Shown here: piece after piece, positions 1 through 11,300 of the stretch
How positions within the stretch are numbered: position 1 is the stretch's first letter
How the letters are laid out: every line of letters starts with the position of its first letter
Assembly: GCA_013398295.1 (NCBI GenBank)
Contig: VZSF01001148.1
Coordinates: forward strand, 316,985-380,984
Source: Chionis minor
Lineage: Eukaryota > Chordata > Aves > Charadriiformes > Chionididae
Length of the DNA stretch: 64,000 nucleotides
Direction of reading: 5' to 3'
Made by a program: the position numbers and the translations under genes
Notes under the pieces: generated by a model
What the model saw: only the letters and a program-made list of their open reading frames with translations
Database searches by the model: none
What the model was told of the DNA's origin: nothing

Positions 1-276
1 CTTTCATGTCACCCTGAAAGCCACATACATTTACGTTTTGAAAACATAGTCAGTACGTTATTTCATTGGAACCTCCTTTCCAAAGATATTCAGGATTTAT
101 CTCACTTGCTGTGACAGAATTGTGTAAATTCTATATTGATATTGCACACTGTTGATCCATATTTGACAGCAGATTTAGCTGTAATGGCCAAGGCAGTTAA
201 CCTCCTTCTGCTATCTGCCTCATCCTACTTTCCAAGGCTGCTGAAACACTGGAAATTAAGTGAGAATTATCCTTAC

Positions 277-408
277 CCCCTTTTGTAGGACCAAGAAATA
301 CTGGCATCACGGGATTTGTGACGTTCCCCAGAGAAAACCCGGAGAACCAAGAGTGTATGTGTGGCAGAGTTTCACACATAATGCATTCAACTTCTCGTTT
401 CACCGTTG
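277..408 (-). other. Candidate unassigned exon, minus strand
   Basis: On the minus strand an AG at 410-409 (poor pyrimidine tract) precedes 132 nt that are open in one frame and end at a GTAAGG donor. Both ends are phase 1, so it could be joined in frame to the candidate exon at 2070-2198. The peptide contains the stretch FSGFSLGNVTNPVMPVFLGP. A faint resemblance to the N-terminus of CEP192, which would suit the synteny, is too weak to name it. Confidence 0.15.
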
Positions 409-2069
409 CTGATGTCATACTCATTCCTTATATAGTATTCACCAGCCAAAACATATTCTGAATGTAGAAATTAGATTGTGCATTTATAACTTCTGATCCC
501 ATTATGTATAAGGTATTACCAGTGTGTTCAGAAGCAGTGGGAAACCCAGAGCGTACTCATCACGATAGAAATGTTAATGTAATTGTTGGGGTACGCAGAT
601 ACGGGCCCATGGCAGACACGTGTCCTAGTCCCCTCCTCACACAATCACTTTCAAGAATCTAATCACCAGACTCAATTAAATATTCTTTCTTAATCAAGAA
701 AAACAAAGGGCAAAACTAAGGTGGTCTTGCTTAGACACACTAAAAACCCCTTTGCTTTTGCTCTGTGTCCTGCCTTTCCTGCTCAGTGCCTAAGAGGGGG
801 CTGGTAAGAAGAAAACAGCCATCTTCGACACAGAAAATCAATTTAAAGTGAATAGAGCTTCCATATTAGTGTAAAAGAATGGGAGCTAGAAGCTAGCGGA
901 GATGCCGAAATGACCCAGGAGGATATTTCTTCACAAATACAATCTTAATAACTGACTTTGTTTATTTATCTGTTTGTAGCATTGTTCCATTACTGCAAAT
1001 CTGTGTTAGTAAATACATTATTTTATCCTTAAATCTTGAGGAGAATCTGACCCTGAGTGATCTAACACACAGATGAAACATTTCTGATATAAAAGGGTGG
1101 CAAAGTAAGGAACATGGTGTACTAGGACTTTCTTTGTGGCAAATTACTTCTAGTATATTTAGAGGGTGCTACTGTCTGCCACTAAAAAAGCTGCAGCGGT
1201 CTGTTTGAGAAGTGCTGCCACAAGGTTTTTAAAAAGAAAAGAGCATCTTTTGATGACTAGTGAAACCTCTCTGCATGCAGTGAGACGGTATGAAAAAAGA
1301 ACTAAAATTCAAAAGATCTGGAGAATTTGATACACCCATTTTGATACTAGACACGTTCTGTACAAGGGCACTTTTCTGCCCAGGTTGTTAATTCCGGTAA
1401 GTGGTAGTGTCATGACTTGAGCTGCTGGAACCGTTCCACTGGCTAAAATAAGATGTTAAAGACCTTGACAGCATTCCAATTGGAAAACTTGTGTTACAGA
1501 TCCTTCTTTTAGTACATTATACTCCGTTTTTCTTTTCTTTGAGAAAACAAACAAATTGGTTTAGCAGTTACAGCAATTCATATGCCATAAGAGTTTCACA
1601 TGCCATTAGAGGTTTTAAATGTCTGGACCAAAGAAAACATCCATAAATTCAGAAACTGGAATATGCAAACTTGTTACATGCAAACAGAAACTTGTTATGC
1701 AAACCAGATTTTTTTAAGACCCCTTACTTTGGTAGATTAGTTTCAAAGCCATTTTTATAAGAGCCATTGTCAAAGAAAATACAGAAAGATAAATTTGACA
1801 TGCACTACTAACTTGTCTTTGTTAGGAAATCATACTGCCTAAAAAAATAATAGTTTCTTCATGGCTCTTTGCGACCTACAGCCAAAACCTATTTTTCTCC
1901 TTGCTGATTTACTTTGAGGGGAAAAAGAGAGGTGCATCAATTACTGCAATCCCGCCTTGGCCAGGGAATGTAGCTAAGCAAATTCTTATCTAGTATTCCC
2001 TGGTCTTTACAAGATTCAGTGCCTTTGCACGCTGACCCGAGCGTGAACACCTTGCTCTATATGACATAC

Positions 2070-2198
2070 CAAAGGACATCGCGGCAGACAAAACGAGCCA
2101 CGCATTCTTGGAACCCTGCCATCCCAACAGTGACTCAGAGAATGTGGCTCCTACAGGGCTGTTGATTATCTCAGTAGGACGAGCTTCTACGGGAAATT
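2070..2198 (-). other. Candidate unassigned exon, minus strand
   Basis: Read on the minus strand, a TTTCACAG acceptor is followed by 129 nt with one fully open frame (42 codons, starting FPVEARPTEIINS after two bases completing a codon) and then a good GTATGT donor. The length is a multiple of three and both ends are phase 1. The segment holds several CpG dinucleotides, unusual for the surrounding DNA. I do not recognise the peptide. It could equally be a chance open frame between chance splice motifs. Confidence 0.2.
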
Positions 2199-4148
2199 CT
2201 GTGAAATCAGATATATGAACGTCAACTTGAAAACAGACAAAGACACCACAAATCTTGCACAGATCTACCTCTGCTCGCACAGGAAAGACAGTTAATTATT
2301 CCAAGACATGTTGAAGGCCCACCACCACATGGTAGATTTGCATTTCTATGAAGTTGGTAACAATATTTTTTTACAGCTAGTAGTAAAAGAACACCCTTTC
2401 CTGTTATTGGCACTTCAGGTTGTCTAGTGCAGAAGCATAAATTACAAAATGGATTACAATCCTAAATCACACTGCCAAAAAGACTTTTATTACTTTGTTT
2501 CAAAATATTGGCCCAAAAAAAGGCAGACACAATTTGAAGACTTTTACACCTATGAAAACAGGCATAATTGCTTTGGTCAGATGCTGGGAAACCAAAAGAA
2601 AAACTGGGACATAAAACTGAGAGCACAAATTTATAACAGAAACATTAACCGATACTCTTCAGTCAAAAGACTTCTTCTGCCAAAAGAGTAGTTTCTTACA
2701 AGAACTTCTCCTAGCAAATAACAGTGGTATGAGTTGTGCATTGCAACCTTTTCAGCTGTAATTCAGGGAATGCCCTTAATTTTGTAATTTGGAAGGTAAG
2801 CTTGAATGTAGATGAAACATAGGTGAAAATACATACAATCAAGCATGGAAACCACTAAAATACAGAATCTGTGCTATAGCAAAGTTACAAGATCATGATA
2901 AAATGATTTCAAAATTATGAGAGAATGTGAATTAAAGACTCACCGGGCAACATAAAGCTGTTTCCAGAACTGCAGTTTAGACGCCATTATACAGTGAAGT
3001 GATGCTTTGAAATAATCTGTGAGATTAGAAATGGCCTAAGCACGGAACAGCTCTATTCGGTCTGTGAGGAAAACAATTTTAAAATGTAATTAACAAGTGA
3101 TCTTCAAACAAATGCAAGTGTCAGTAAACTTTCAATGTGAAAACTTTATGTTAGCTACGGGCGGTTTCTATAGACGCAGTTTCTAGTAAAAGATTAGCTT
3201 CTAACCAGAGACATGGAATGCCATCAAGCCACTCTGGACGCTCACTGAATTAGACGTTCTCACTTGCAAACTGTGACTTTAATAAATGCTACTGTAGCTA
3301 GGGGTGAAAGAGGGACGGAAAATCAAGTAATGCATGTAAACCATCCCCAGCAAGCACGACCCTCTCCACAAGCAATAAAAATAACAACTTGGAGTCATCT
3401 TCCTCTTGGCAGCTGGCTCTTCTCCTCTTCCTGCAGCCGTACCCCGCGCCCCCTGCGTTGACTCACAGGCGTTCGGTTTCGCAGTGACTGCACGCCCCAG
3501 CTTATGTTGCTGGAAGGGGCTGCTTCACAAAGCCACAGCAGAGCCCAACGCTGTTCTGCTCATCAGACATCCTGGCTGGCTGCCTCTCCAGCTAGTGAGT
3601 GTCCGTCCACGTGGGACACCACTTCCGCCAGTTGCTATTTTCTTTTGGTGCTCCACAATTATTTCGGCTTCACCAGAGGAGTCCAGTGCCACACAGACTG
3701 GCACAGATCTCTGGACTATGAAACAGACTTCCAAAATAGACCTTAATCTTTCCTTTCTTCCTTGGCCATGAATTTCTTCTACCCAGAACTCCAAACGACA
3801 GTGTTAGGGCAATCATTTAGATTGCGCACAGCTGTGTTGTCCTTCTCTTCAAAGCATAATTACAGCTTCCACGATTCCATCACTTTTACTACACAGCCAT
3901 TTTTTATCAGAAATTGGACACTAGAATCCCACTGTTGTGGACCTACGACTGATGTGACGGGTTTCCTCAGCTGAATGCAAAACTGTTAGGGCCCCCTGTC
4001 CTCCTACTGTTGCTGCTACAATGATTTGTGTTTCACTACATACATTTTGAAGTAGTTTTTTTTCTTTTGGTGTATGCCAAAATATAGTTTTGGGCAGGGG
4101 AAGGAAATCAGTAATAAATGCGGAGGACAGGTATTTGCACCTGCACCC

Positions 4149-4179
4149 TAAAACTCCTAATACAGTAATAGGAGTTTTA
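4149..4179. repeat. Short inverted repeat
   Basis: Two perfect 11-base complementary arms (TAAAACTCCTA and its reverse complement) are separated by 9 bases. No flanking duplication or coding context was seen. It could be a hairpin remnant of a small transposon or chance. Confidence 0.4.
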
Positions 4180-5940
4180 ATGTTCACTCAAGCAAGGAAT
4201 GCAGTCCCCAAAAGTCTGAAATACGAATACTCCACTGTAAATGCACAGAGTAAATGAAACCTGTTTCATCCTGACCACTGGACCTTTTCAGTCAGCTTCT
4301 CCTGCTCCCTAACAGATGCCAGAAGAGTGGCCAGCCCTTCTGGGTTTCCAGTCAGGAGGGATGGGAGGATTCTCTTCTCCTTTAGGCCTTGGGCTCTAAG
4401 TCTTAAATCAGCAGATATGTTCTCATCCTCTCACACCATGGCAAGCTTAATCACATTACAGCTTTCTTCCTTAACAGCTAAGATTGATATGGAATGTATT
4501 TGTGAATGAAACCACCTCAGGGAAGAATTTGTTCTTCATCTACCAATATCCAAAATGGTTCTCAGAAAAGTAGCAGAAACCAGATCATTTCCAATAAATG
4601 ATACTTAAGTAATTCCAGCGAATGACCCCAAAAAACCATACACATGGAGGAACAAGCACTTAGTCCGTTCCGGACTGGTACTAAAGTTAATTGTCCTGCC
4701 AAGGTCACTGGACAAACACCATTTGAAGTTAACTTGATTGGTCTTTTCCACTCGTATGAGCAAGGGCACCAAACCCAATTTTGAGATCAGAACTGCCATG
4801 GATACCAGCTCCCCTGGGGTGACTGTTTTGTCAGCACAGCAAGGGGCTTCTCAAATTATCAGACATTCTAAGAAGAAAACGTTGCAGGAACTACTTGTTT
4901 GTGTTTATACTAAACCAGAAAACACTAACAATATACCACACTTCCAGCAACTCCATTATCCTGCTCTCCATATGTCTCATGCTATTTCAAGGGTTTAAGA
5001 GCATCTGTAGTAGTTCATCTGGGTTTGGCTGCACAGCTAATACAGAACTGGAATATGCTATTGGCAACAGAATAAATATAGTTTTCTAATGAGTGTACTT
5101 GGTTTATGTTGTGTATACAGTTCCCCTCCATAGATCATTATGACTGTAGTCCTGGGCCTATGCTGGGCTCAATTCCCAAAACCCAGAAAACTGGTACAGC
5201 ACTTTCAGCATATTTGCAGTAATAAATAACAACCGAAAAGCGAACAATGGCAATTTCTCCAGAAACCTCTGGTTTACCAGTTATTGCTCTTCTAAGCCAG
5301 CTGTAAACCACAAACGATTTCCATGAGCTGTCTCTAGGCTCTGGTTTGCGTTACACATCCTAAATATGGCTGCTACCATAAAACTCCCTCTCCTAATAAC
5401 ACTATTCCGTTGCTTTCCCAACATGAACTTAATGCCCAAATATCACAAAGACAAGCACAAGCTTCTCATATGCATGACAGCTGCTAATAAGAAGAGTGCA
5501 ATTCATGCTCCTGTGCTAATATATCTAAACTACCCCCTCTCCTGCGTTGTTCTCAAAACACAGCAGTATCTCGGTGGCCCGGTCAGCTGATACACACAGG
5601 GTGCTCCTCTGCTGATAGAGCTGCCCTTGAACTCAGGCGTGACATCTTTGCACACTCCACAGGCTCCCCCGACCTCCGAGTCTTCCCTGGCCTTTGCACT
5701 AGAGTGACATGTCATTGGGCAGCAGCACTCTCTGCTCTCTGGATGGTCCGGTCAGTGACTGGCCCTCCTTTAGCTGCGATCCATGTTGGATGGCTTCATG
5801 GGCATCATGATGTCCGTGACCTACAGGTAGCTCCAGCAAGGGGTAAAAAAGGCTGTAATGACAAATGCTACAAATACGGATCAGTCAGCAAGTTCATGTC
5901 CAGAGAAATTCTATTGAAGATTAAAATCAGCGAGGAAGTT

Positions 5941-6024
5941 GTATATTTAAATTTTTAAATATTTTTAAATATTTAAAATATATATTTATATATATTTAAT
6001 AAAATAAAATAATTTAATAAAATA
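5941..6024. repeat. AT-rich low-complexity tract
   Basis: An almost pure A/T run built from TTTAAATA, TATATA and AATAAAATAA units, with an undetermined base just after it at 6025. No coding potential. Confidence 0.8.
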
Positions 6025-6417
6025 NAGATTTGTTATTTGGCAATTAGTTTCTATGTGTCTACTTACTTTCTTACACCCAGCCTGGGCAAGATCAGTTTTC
6101 TGAGGTTAAGAAGGCTTTTTGTTTATTGAAACATGAATTCAAAGGAACATATTTTAAATTAAGACAAATCATTACCTTGAGGACTGGCACTTAGATTCTT
6201 CTCTGCACTCCTAAATCAGAATGATAATTCACAGATGTTGTCTTAATTTACTTATCTCACAGCTGATCGCATGTAGCACATTAACTAGAGAACACCTGCA
6301 GAACTACAGACATGGCCTGTCTCTCAGGCTTGCAGGTGAAAAAGTCCAGAAAAAGTAGTTGCTATATCAATTTCAAAGTTTGAACCCACAGTTCAAGAAA
6401 ATCTTGTGCAATATTTA

Positions 6418-6672
6418 CAGAATCACAGAATGTTAGGGGTTGGAAGGGCCCTCTGGAGATCATCTGGTCCAACCCCCCTGCCAGAGCAGGTCCACCTACA
6501 GCAGGTTGCACAGGATGGCGGCCAGGCGGGTTTGGAATGTCTCCAGAGTCAGAGGCTCCACCACCTCTCTGGGCAGCCTGTTCCAGTGCTCTGCCACCCT
6601 CAAAGGAAAGAAGTTCCTCCTCACGTTGAGATGGAACTTCCTATACTCAAGTTTGCACCCATTTCCTTGAGT
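6418..6672 (-). mobile_element. Truncated CR1 LINE, 3' end
   Basis: The plus strand begins with an ATTCTGTGATTCT-type tail in reverse complement, then the conserved CR1 3' segment (GGTTGGAAGGGCC, TCATCTGGTCCAACCCCCCT, CTGGGCAGCCTGTTCCAGTG). The element therefore points to the minus strand. It is about 87-90 percent alike by eye to the copy at 24112-24477 but ends sooner. As usual for CR1 it is 5' truncated, with no intact open reading frame. Confidence 0.9.
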
Positions 6673-6999
6673 TGCTTGGAAAACCATGCTGTGAACTTAC
6701 TGCCGCATTCCATCCCATCAGCTGTGCTTCCGAGGCGCACCCACGCAGTCCCCTGGCACGCAAGATGCCAGCTTCCATTATGGGACTTGGGGGAGCACAT
6801 TTGGAGCGCTGTGCTGCACAGCAGCCCGCAGACGGGAAGGAAATGCAACAGCCAGTGACAGGTATTTGGACGTCAACAGCCGAAGTCTGTTCCAAAACTA
6901 TTTGCCTTATCCAAGTAACCACATGTACACCTCTTGCATGGTGCCGACCCACCCTTATCCCTGTGTTTGCTAGCCATAGAACACCTCAGCGGAGGGGAG

Positions 7000-7900
7000 C
7001 GTGAACTCCAGCTTGCCCACCGCCGAGGCCACACGTCACCAGCACCCAACTCGCGGCCTCGCGGTGCAGTGCGTCGTGGGCAACGCTCGTGCCAGGCGTC
7101 GCCGCCGGCGGCCCACGCTACTTGGCGCCCCTCACGCCGCCCCCGCCGNNNCCCCCGCCGTAATGGCGGCTGGCGCGCTACCTCGTCCAGCAGCTTGCCG
7201 CCGTAATGGCACCGGCGCACTTAACGGCGTGAGCGCCCCGCTCTGCCCACCTTTCCCCCTCACGTCGCGCACCCGACGCCGTTCTGCGGAACCGCCCGAG
7301 GCACCGCAGCGGTGTGGCGTGCAGGTACCGCGCGCAGCCCCGGGCACGCCCGTACCGGCCCGGTGACGGGGCACCCCGAGGGGACGCGGGGCGGAGGGGG
7401 CCCGGCGGGGACCGGCTACGGCCCCACAGGCGACGGGCGCCGCCAACCGGCGGAGGGGCGGGGCTGAGGGCGGGGGCGGCGGGGCCGGGGAGCTGAGGGC
7501 AGCGGCGGGGGCGCGGCGCGGCGCGGCTAAAAACCTGCCCCGTTAAACCTCCTGGTCGGTGAGGGGGCGGGCCCGGAGCCGCGTCCGGGACAGGGACCTC
7601 GCGGGGAGGAGGAGCCGGAGCCGCCGCCGTCAATGTCAGGGCTGTCGCCGGGGTGCGAGGGGGCGGCCCGGCGCTTCCATCCCCTTCCTTCCCCTGCGCT
7701 GTGCGCTAATTACCGCCCCGCGGTTCTAAATCGGCCGCGCGTTACTCAGCAACGGGCGCCGGGGCGCGGAGCGCAGCTCACCGGCCTGGAGCGCTGCCGG
7801 GCCCTGCGGTTTCCTCAGGGAAGCGCCCTCCCCGCGGCCGCCTTTCTCCTTTGGAGGCGGCGAGCCTCGTCCCCCTTTGTTTGCCTGGCGCCTTCCTAAT
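7000..7900. promoter_or_regulatory. CpG island upstream of PTPN2
   Basis: Very GC- and CpG-dense DNA with many CGCC and GGCGGGG motifs, starting about 1.3 kb before the PTPN2 start codon and interrupted by three undetermined bases at 7149-7151. Long frames on both strands are of the proline-, arginine- and alanine-rich kind that CpG islands produce and are not taken as genes. Minus-strand sequence near 7190-7220 ends in GGACGAG followed by GTAGCG, a weak donor. The island could serve PTPN2 alone or also a divergent transcript. Confidence 0.6.
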
Positions 7901-7910
7901 TTCGTCCTCC

Positions 7911-7985
7911 CGGTTTTTGGTTTTTTGGGTTTTTTTTTTTTTGTGTTTGTTTTGGGGGTTTGTTTTGGGTTTTTTTGTTTGAAAC
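7911..7985. repeat. T/G-rich low-complexity tract
   Basis: Seventy-odd bases of T runs broken by G runs lie inside an otherwise GC-rich island, about 340-400 bases before the PTPN2 start codon. The same texture appears in CEP76 intron 1 at 57509-57576. It separates two CpG-rich blocks. Confidence 0.8.
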
Positions 7986-8039
7986 AGGGCGCCTGGCTCA
8001 GGCGCAGCGGCGAGGGCCTCCTGGGGCCGCGCCACCTGA

Positions 8040-8319
8040 GGGCGGCACCCCCCTTCCCCGCCCCGCCTCCCCTGACGTCACCGCAGGTGCTTCGCGCCTC
8101 CCCGAGGGCGTGGCTCTGGGCAGCCCGTGGGTGGGCGGGGCCGAGGGGCCGCGCATGCGCCCGGCGCCGGCGGCAGCGGCACCCGCTGTGAGCGTATGTG
8201 CGCGCGGCGGCGGCAGTGGCGGGGCGGAGCGCGCTCGCCGCTCCCCGGTGGTGGGCAGCGCGCGAGGGGCCGGCAGCTGGCCGGCCTCCCGGCAGGCTCG
8301 CGCTCTGTCCGCCGCCGCC
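8040..8319 (+). promoter_or_regulatory. PTPN2: PTPN2 promoter and 5' UTR
   Basis: CpG-island promoter without an evident TATA box. Visible sites are a perfect palindromic CRE (TGACGTCA, 8073-8080) that could bind CREB/ATF proteins, a GC box (GTGGGCGGGGCC, about 8130-8142) and a perfect NRF1-type palindrome (GCGCATGCGC, 8151-8160). The transcription start cannot be placed from sequence; by inference it lies between about 8150 and 8300. The start codon sits in GCCGCCGCCATGT, a good vertebrate initiation context. Confidence 0.7.
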
Positions 8320-8391
8320 ATGTCCGCCGCCATCATCGAGCAGGAGTTCCAGGAGATCGATGCCACTAACGACTGGCAGGCGCGTTATCTG
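8320..8391 (+). CDS. PTPN2: PTPN2 exon 1 (coding part)
   Basis: Residues 1-24, beginning [14 protein letters not shown], the N-terminal helix that precedes the phosphatase fold. The start was chosen because it is the first ATG in a strong context, in frame with exon 2, and it matches the usual family N-terminus in length. The exon ends after a complete codon at a GTGA donor, and the assembly gap starts only four bases later. The N-terminal residues differ noticeably from the mammalian protein. Confidence 0.9.
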
Positions 8392-11300
8392 GTGANNNNN
8401 NNNNNNNNNNNNNNNNNNNNNNNNNNNNNNNNNNNNNNNNNNNNNNNNNNNNNNNNNNNNNNNNNNNNNNNNNNNNNNNNNNNNNNNNNNNNNNNNNNNN
8501 NNNNNNNNNNNNNNNNNNNNNNNNNNNNNNNNNNNNNNNNNNNNNNNNNNNNNNNNNNNNNNNNNNNNNNNGCGCCGCGCATGCTCCCGGCGAGCGGCCG
8601 CCGCGTCTCCCCGGGAGGGGGGCGGTGGGAGCGGGGCAGCGCGCAGGCGCCGTGGGCTGCGCGTGGTGTCTGAGGGGGGCCGCGTGCTGCACTGCGCATG
8701 CGCCGGCCCGGCGGCGGCGGAGGGCTTGAGCGGGCGGCGTGGTGGCAGCCGGGCGGCGTGGTGGCAGCCGGGCGGGAGTGCTTTCCCCGCCGCCTGCGGG
8801 CGCAGCGGGAAGTTCTGCCCGATAACGTGGGTCCGGGCAAGGCTTGCCGTCGCCCCGGGGTTCGCGGCTCCCCCGCGGTTCCTCAGGCAGCCGCTCGGCC
8901 TCCTCAGCCGCCCGTTAGCGCTGCCCTCACCTGCTGGGCGCCTGCGAGAGACCGGCTCAGCAAGCGCGCCGGTTGCCCTTTTTCTCTAGGAACAACGCCG
9001 GCTGCAGCGGTAGTCTTTGGGTCGGCTCCATAAAATAGGCTTTATGTATAAGTGTGTCATACTAGAGCAGTTATTTGAGCCGGTAGGTATTTTACGGTGC
9101 TCTTCCACAAATGAGGAAAACCACCCCAAAACGAATTTCTTTTTACTAGCTTTGTGCTTTTTCCTTATTAAATTAGCAGTATACATGACAAATGCATATT
9201 TCAAATACACCCTCTTTAGACACGTATTACAGAATTGAACTGCGGTTTGAATTTAGCAAGGGAAAGCAGAAATAAACTGTGCTAAATGAATGAGGGGGAA
9301 AAAAAGTGTATGGGGAGAATTCTGCAGCTGCTATTTTTCATGAGGTAAAAAAGTACACAGACACATAATACGTCTGGTATATCCAGACTGAACAAGTAAG
9401 TTAGCTTTCGCAGGTCAATATACTTGGAGAATTAAACTGAAGATAAAATTGTCCCCTAAACTTTGTATATGGATTTCCTAATTTTGTTACAGCTAGGTTT
9501 TAAACTTTTCAAAGTAAAGTTTTTTTTTGTATTAGAATCTTAGGTTTTCCTGATTTTGTAGATTTTGCAAATGTAGGATTTTTCTCGAGGTACTTAACAC
9601 ATTTTTTTATACTAAAACCAGAGAATACAAATCTGCTTTAAGGGAAAACGTCAAGCAATGCTTTTAAGTAGCACAAACTTGTAGAAAATGCTCTTAATTG
9701 CTGACTACTTGTTTTTACACCAAGTTTCAGTTTAGGAAGGTGTTTTCCTAAGAAACATACGTACTTGCCCTGAGAAGTGTAGGTTTCTTTGAAGGGGGAA
9801 AAAAAAAAAAGAAGTTGGTTATTAAGGTCTCTTATTCTTCTTGCTGAGACCAGTTTTGTATATTTGACCTTCAGTTTCATGAATCTGCCAAGACTTGTGG
9901 TAAAATCCTCTGAAGCTTGTAATATTTATGCTGACTCCTGGAGCTCCTATCCAATCTGAATATTGAATATATAATACCGATTTTCACTTTTTTTAATGCA
10001 AGTTTTTCACATGACAGATGTGACATTAAGGCATATTACATCTGGTTTGTTTCTCCAGTTTGTGATGGCTGGATTGTATGTAGAAAAGCTGATTATAGAG
10101 CTAGTCATTAAACTTCCTTAGGTTTAATTCTTTGTAGTAAGCCCCCTGCCCCATGACTGTAGTAGCATTTCAGGCTGTTTTAATGTTTCTTGACCAAATT
10201 GCAGGTCTGTTTCTGTGCACAGCAGATGCTACTCCTTTTAAAAACAAAGTATCTTGTATCCTGTTATGGAGTAATAGAAAATTTACATTTTGTGGGAACT
10301 TGGATGTGAACACCTGCCAGGTACATGTGGTTGCTCCCAAAGCTTGTAAGCCATATAAGCTACAGGAGAGGACAAGTTCCAGTCTGCTGTAAAAAAAAAA
10401 AAAAAAAANAAAAAAAAAAAAAAAAAACCCAAAACAAAAAAAACCAAACAACACCCTGTGTAATAGATCCAGAGATTTTTATACAAATGTGTAGAGCATT
10501 GGTGCTTGACAGTTCCTGCTCCACTTTGTGTTTTAGGTTCCTTGCACATTGGCACTGCATGTAAGTAATGTCATACACCAGATGCTAAAAAATGGAGCTT
10601 CCTTAAGTAGGTTAGATTTCCACTGAAGTCCTTTTTGGCTGTGTTTGTTGTTTGGGAATACATAGACAATTTGGAAAGTTTGAGAAGACATAGAAAGCAG
10701 TAGAAACATACAGAAGACCAAAGAATGCTTAGCTGTAAAAAGAAGTTTAGATGCTCTTTAGGACATAATGATTGCATGTAGCGGCATCATCTAAAAGCTA
10801 AAGGAGAATTCAAAGTAAAATATTGGTAATTCTGTATTGCATACTTTGTCTGCTGAGATAGCATCAGTACAGAGACATAAAGGGATAGTTCAGTTCATTG
10901 GAGGCGGCTCATAAATAGCACTTTAGCTCTGTTTCAGTTGTCTGTGTAAGATAAATGTGTATCTTAGTGAAGTGGAAAAGATACTCTCAGAGGCAAAAAT
11001 TTAATAAAACCGAACATTCAGAGTATGTGAACATTGTGTTCCTTAGAATAGTGTGTAAATGAGTATGTTTAAATATCTTCCAAATGCAGATTATTGAAAG
11101 ATTTGTGTTAATGCCTGGGGAAAAGCAGGCTGTGATTTCATATTGGTATTTGTGAGTCCAGAATTGTTCCTTCATATTGAACCATGTTTAACTACAGCTA
11201 CATGGGTTGAACCATCAAGCCACCAAGAACAGTCCTGTGGCTGCCAGTTGGTGTAAAGGAGCTAGCAGTACACTGCCGTTAGTTCTGTCTGTCTGAGTCT

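Larger units (their letters stand above)
1..6400. other. Left flank, no recognised gene
   Basis: About 6.4 kb of AT-rich sequence with many short reading frames on both strands, none recognised as a known protein. In human the block upstream of PTPN2 leads to SEH1L and then CEP192; no WD40 repeat coding of the SEH1L type was seen here on either strand. Two minus-strand segments, near 2070-2198 and 277-408, have exon-like borders and are listed separately. A short perfect inverted repeat sits at 4149-4179. An extreme AT-rich low-complexity run lies at about 5941-6024 and contains one undetermined base. Best read as intergenic DNA or as introns of an unrecognised minus-strand transcript. Confidence 0.6.

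Noticed and set aside
3525..4187. Minus-strand frames near 3525-3794 and 3921-4187 as further exons of an upstream gene
   Set aside because: Acceptor-like sites exist but clean donors in frame do not, and the peptides are not recognised. Kept out of the exon candidates.
5530..5900. Minus-strand sequence with a hydrophobic reading and Cys-rich frame
   Set aside because: Stops break every frame and no protein family is recognisable, so it may be a decayed copy of something but cannot be supported.
7001..7633. Long Pro/Arg/Ala-rich frames on both strands in the CpG island
   Set aside because: Stops are rare in CpG-rich DNA, the frames cross undetermined bases, and no homology or conserved motif is visible.
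7960..8673. 237-codon frame covering PTPN2 exon 1
   Set aside because: It runs through the 176-base gap and intron 1. The true start is the ATG at 8320 in the same frame, and the exon stops at 8391.
10170..10578. Frames with poly-Phe or poly-Lys stretches near 10400
   Set aside because: Direct translation of a poly-A tract.
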